From WTGA01 sp965214055 (GTDB taxonomy: Bacteria > Pseudomonadota > Gammaproteobacteria > Arenicellales > Poriferihabitantaceae): a stretch of DNA of 64,000 nt. The notes beneath the pieces were generated by a model. It saw nothing but the letters and a program-made list of their open reading frames with translations, searched no databases and was not told the origin of the DNA. Each line of letters begins with the position of its first letter. Position 1 is the stretch's first letter. The position numbers were made by a program, and so were the translations under genes. Shown in pieces: positions 62,714-64,000 of this stretch. Where the stretch lies: positions 1,922,001 through 1,986,000 of the forward strand of contig OZ243931.1 in NCBI GenBank assembly GCA_965214055.1. Reading direction: 5' to 3'.

Positions 62714-63856
62714 ATGTTTGATTCAGGTCAGGGGGGGTATGGTGCACAAATACGAAAGTCGCCTTTCTTTGAGGCAACCCGGAAATGGGGCTGCAAAGGA
62801 TATTCAGTCTACAATCATATGTATATCCCCAGGAGCTTTGGAGACCCGGAAGAAAATTTCTGGAATCTGGTGCAGCACGCGGTTTTATGCGATGTGGGAG
62901 TAGAACGACAAGTCGAGATTACCGGTCCGGATGCGGCCCGGTTTGTGCAGTACCTTACGCCTCGTAATCTCGATGGCTGCGAAGTCGGCCAGTGTAAATA
63001 CATCTTTGTCACATCGGCTGAAGGTGGGATCATCAACGATCCGGTTTTACTCCGACTTGCCGAAGATCACTTCTGGCTTTCCCTTGCGGACAGCGATGTT
63101 TTGTTGTGGGCAAAAGGGGTGCGGGTTCATTCAGGCATGGAAGTAACCATTCGTGAACCGGATGTCTCTCCACTGCAGTTACAAGGTCCGAAATCCCGTG
63201 AAATCATGTGTGCGATTTTCGGGGACTGGATCCATGCATTGAAATATTACCGGTTTGTCGAACACGAATATCAGGGGATTCCATTGATCATTTCCAGGAC
63301 AGGGTGGAGCAGTGAGCTTGGGTATGAAATTTTTCTGCGCGATGGTGCAAAAGGGTTCGAGTTGTGGGAGTCCATTATGCATACCGGTGTCCCCATGGGG
63401 TTATTTCCCGGCCACACATCCACCATACGCCGCATCGAGGGAGGAATGCTGTCCTATATCGCAGACATGACCCTGGAAGACAACCCGTTTGAGTTGGGAT
63501 TCGACCGACTCGTTGATCTCGACATGAAGGCGGAGTTTATCGGCAAGGCGGCCTTGCAGGAAATCCGCAATACGGGAATTAACCGTTCCCATGTCGGTTT
63601 GGAGATTGAAGGTGCGCCACTGGTGGCTCCAAATGATGAGCATTGGCCGATTTGTTCCCATGACCAGCCGGTGGGAAAAGTCACATCCGCGGTGTATTCT
63701 CCCCGCCTGCAAAAAAACATTGCCCTGGCCATGATCAATATCCGGTATGCAGAAGTCGGTTCCAGGGTAACGGTGCGTACAGCGTGGGGGGAGAGGGAGG
63801 CCACGGTGGTGAAAAAACCGTTCTATGACCCGGGTAAAAGGATTGCGAATTCCTAG
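62714..63856 (+). CDS. GcvT-family aminomethyltransferase, DMSP-demethylase (DmdA)-like
   Basis: 380 residues with the tetrahydrofolate-binding GcvT fold. Segments GYSVYNHMYIPRSF, VGVERQVEIT, YLTPRNL, SLADSDVLLWAKG, REPDVSPLQLQGPKS and GYEIFLR match, as far as I can recall, the pattern of dimethylsulfoniopropionate demethylase DmdA more closely than that of glycine-cleavage T protein. RIEGGMLSYIADMTLEDNPF is the conserved distal region. DmdA moves one methyl of DMSP to tetrahydrofolate. A good GGAAGG site precedes the ATG. It is 29 bp after the crotonase gene, so they are co-transcribed. Other methylated substrates remain possible. Confidence 0.82.
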   Translation: MFDSGQGGYGAQIRKSPFFEATRKWGCKGYSVYNHMYIPRSFGDPEENFWNLVQHAVLCDVGVERQVEITGPDAARFVQYLTPRNLDGCEVGQCKYIFVTSAEGGIINDPVLLRLAEDHFWLSLADSDVLLWAKGVRVHSGMEVTIREPDVSPLQLQGPKSREIMCAIFGDWIHALKYYRFVEHEYQGIPLIISRTGWSSELGYEIFLRDGAKGFELWESIMHTGVPMGLFPGHTSTIRRIEGGMLSYIADMTLEDNPFELGFDRLVDLDMKAEFIGKAALQEIRNTGINRSHVGLEIEGAPLVAPNDEHWPICSHDQPVGKVTSAVYSPRLQKNIALAMINIRYAEVGSRVTVRTAWGEREATVVKKPFYDPGKRIANS

Positions 63857-63927
63857 TCGTGGTCCGGAACAGGCCGGATATTCAGGTCTGCCTGTACCTC
63901 TTCAGCTGAAAAGCACCGGTTTTCCGG

Positions 63928-63956
63928 GGTCATGGCCTGACTTCCTGGACATGACC
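63928..63956 (+). terminator. Possible hairpin terminator after the DmdA-like gene
   Basis: GGTCATG (63928-63934) is inverted relative to CATGACC (63950-63956). The stem is short, there is no clear T-run, and it lies 70 bp past the stop codon. Low certainty. Confidence 0.3.
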
Positions 63957-64000
63957 GGGGTATCGCGTTGATTTTTTGGATAAGTCAAAAAAACAAAGGA

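Overview
This is a 64 kb stretch of a chromosome from a GC-moderate gammaproteobacterium, probably marine or host-associated and heterotrophic. The assignment rests on gene content: trpB-trpA with a divergent metZ, glnS, dapE, rnhA-dnaQ behind a YafS-like methyltransferase, the yciI/yciB/yciA set, sohB, SufS-SufE and an initiator tRNA-Met. The lifestyle clues are TAXI-TRAP transport, a quaternary-ammonium type Rieske oxygenase, a dimethylglycine-dehydrogenase-like flavoprotein, a DMSP-demethylase-like GcvT protein and a SorAB-type sulfite dehydrogenase. No rRNA, CRISPR array or prophage is visible.

Layout. 1-14 kb is housekeeping: trpBA, metZ, gamma carbonic anhydrase, sohB, glnS, dapE, rnhA, dnaQ, yciI-yciB, a deoxynucleoside kinase that appears to start at AUU, yciA and metY. 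14-23 kb holds an acyl-CoA synthetase, two transporters, glycerate kinase, a sulfite dehydrogenase with its diheme cytochrome, and a proline-racemase-family enzyme. 23-31 kb contains an uncharacterised Rieske fusion protein divergent from soxR across a palindromic operator, then a flavoprotein/aminotransferase pair. 31-39 kb carries a TAXI-TRAP transporter, a 7-unit MORN protein, a Rieske oxygenase-SDR pair and a 9-unit ankyrin protein. 

39.4-48 kb is the accessory zone: initiator tRNA, a RES-Xre toxin-antitoxin pair with its own palindromic operators, gene remnants, a few solitary metabolic genes, and a tyrosine recombinase facing a structured repeat region. 48-57.4 kb is one compact seven-gene minus-strand operon (HyuA, HyuB, a TPP enzyme, an SDR, an acyl-CoA dehydrogenase, a class III CoA-transferase and a MaoC/HTD2-type hydratase). 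Its combination looks like an undescribed catabolic pathway and is the best candidate for a new system here. A frameshifted IS256-family element sits just upstream of it. 59.8-63.9 kb holds sufS-sufE, a crotonase lacking the usual catalytic glutamates, and the DmdA-like protein.

How the genes may work together (inference): a one-carbon/methylated-osmolyte theme links the Rieske oxygenase, the FAD-GcvT protein, the TRAP transporter and the DmdA-like protein. A sulfur theme links metZ, metY, the sulfite dehydrogenase, SufSE and the DmdA-like protein. All calls come from reading the sequence and translations; no database search was possible.
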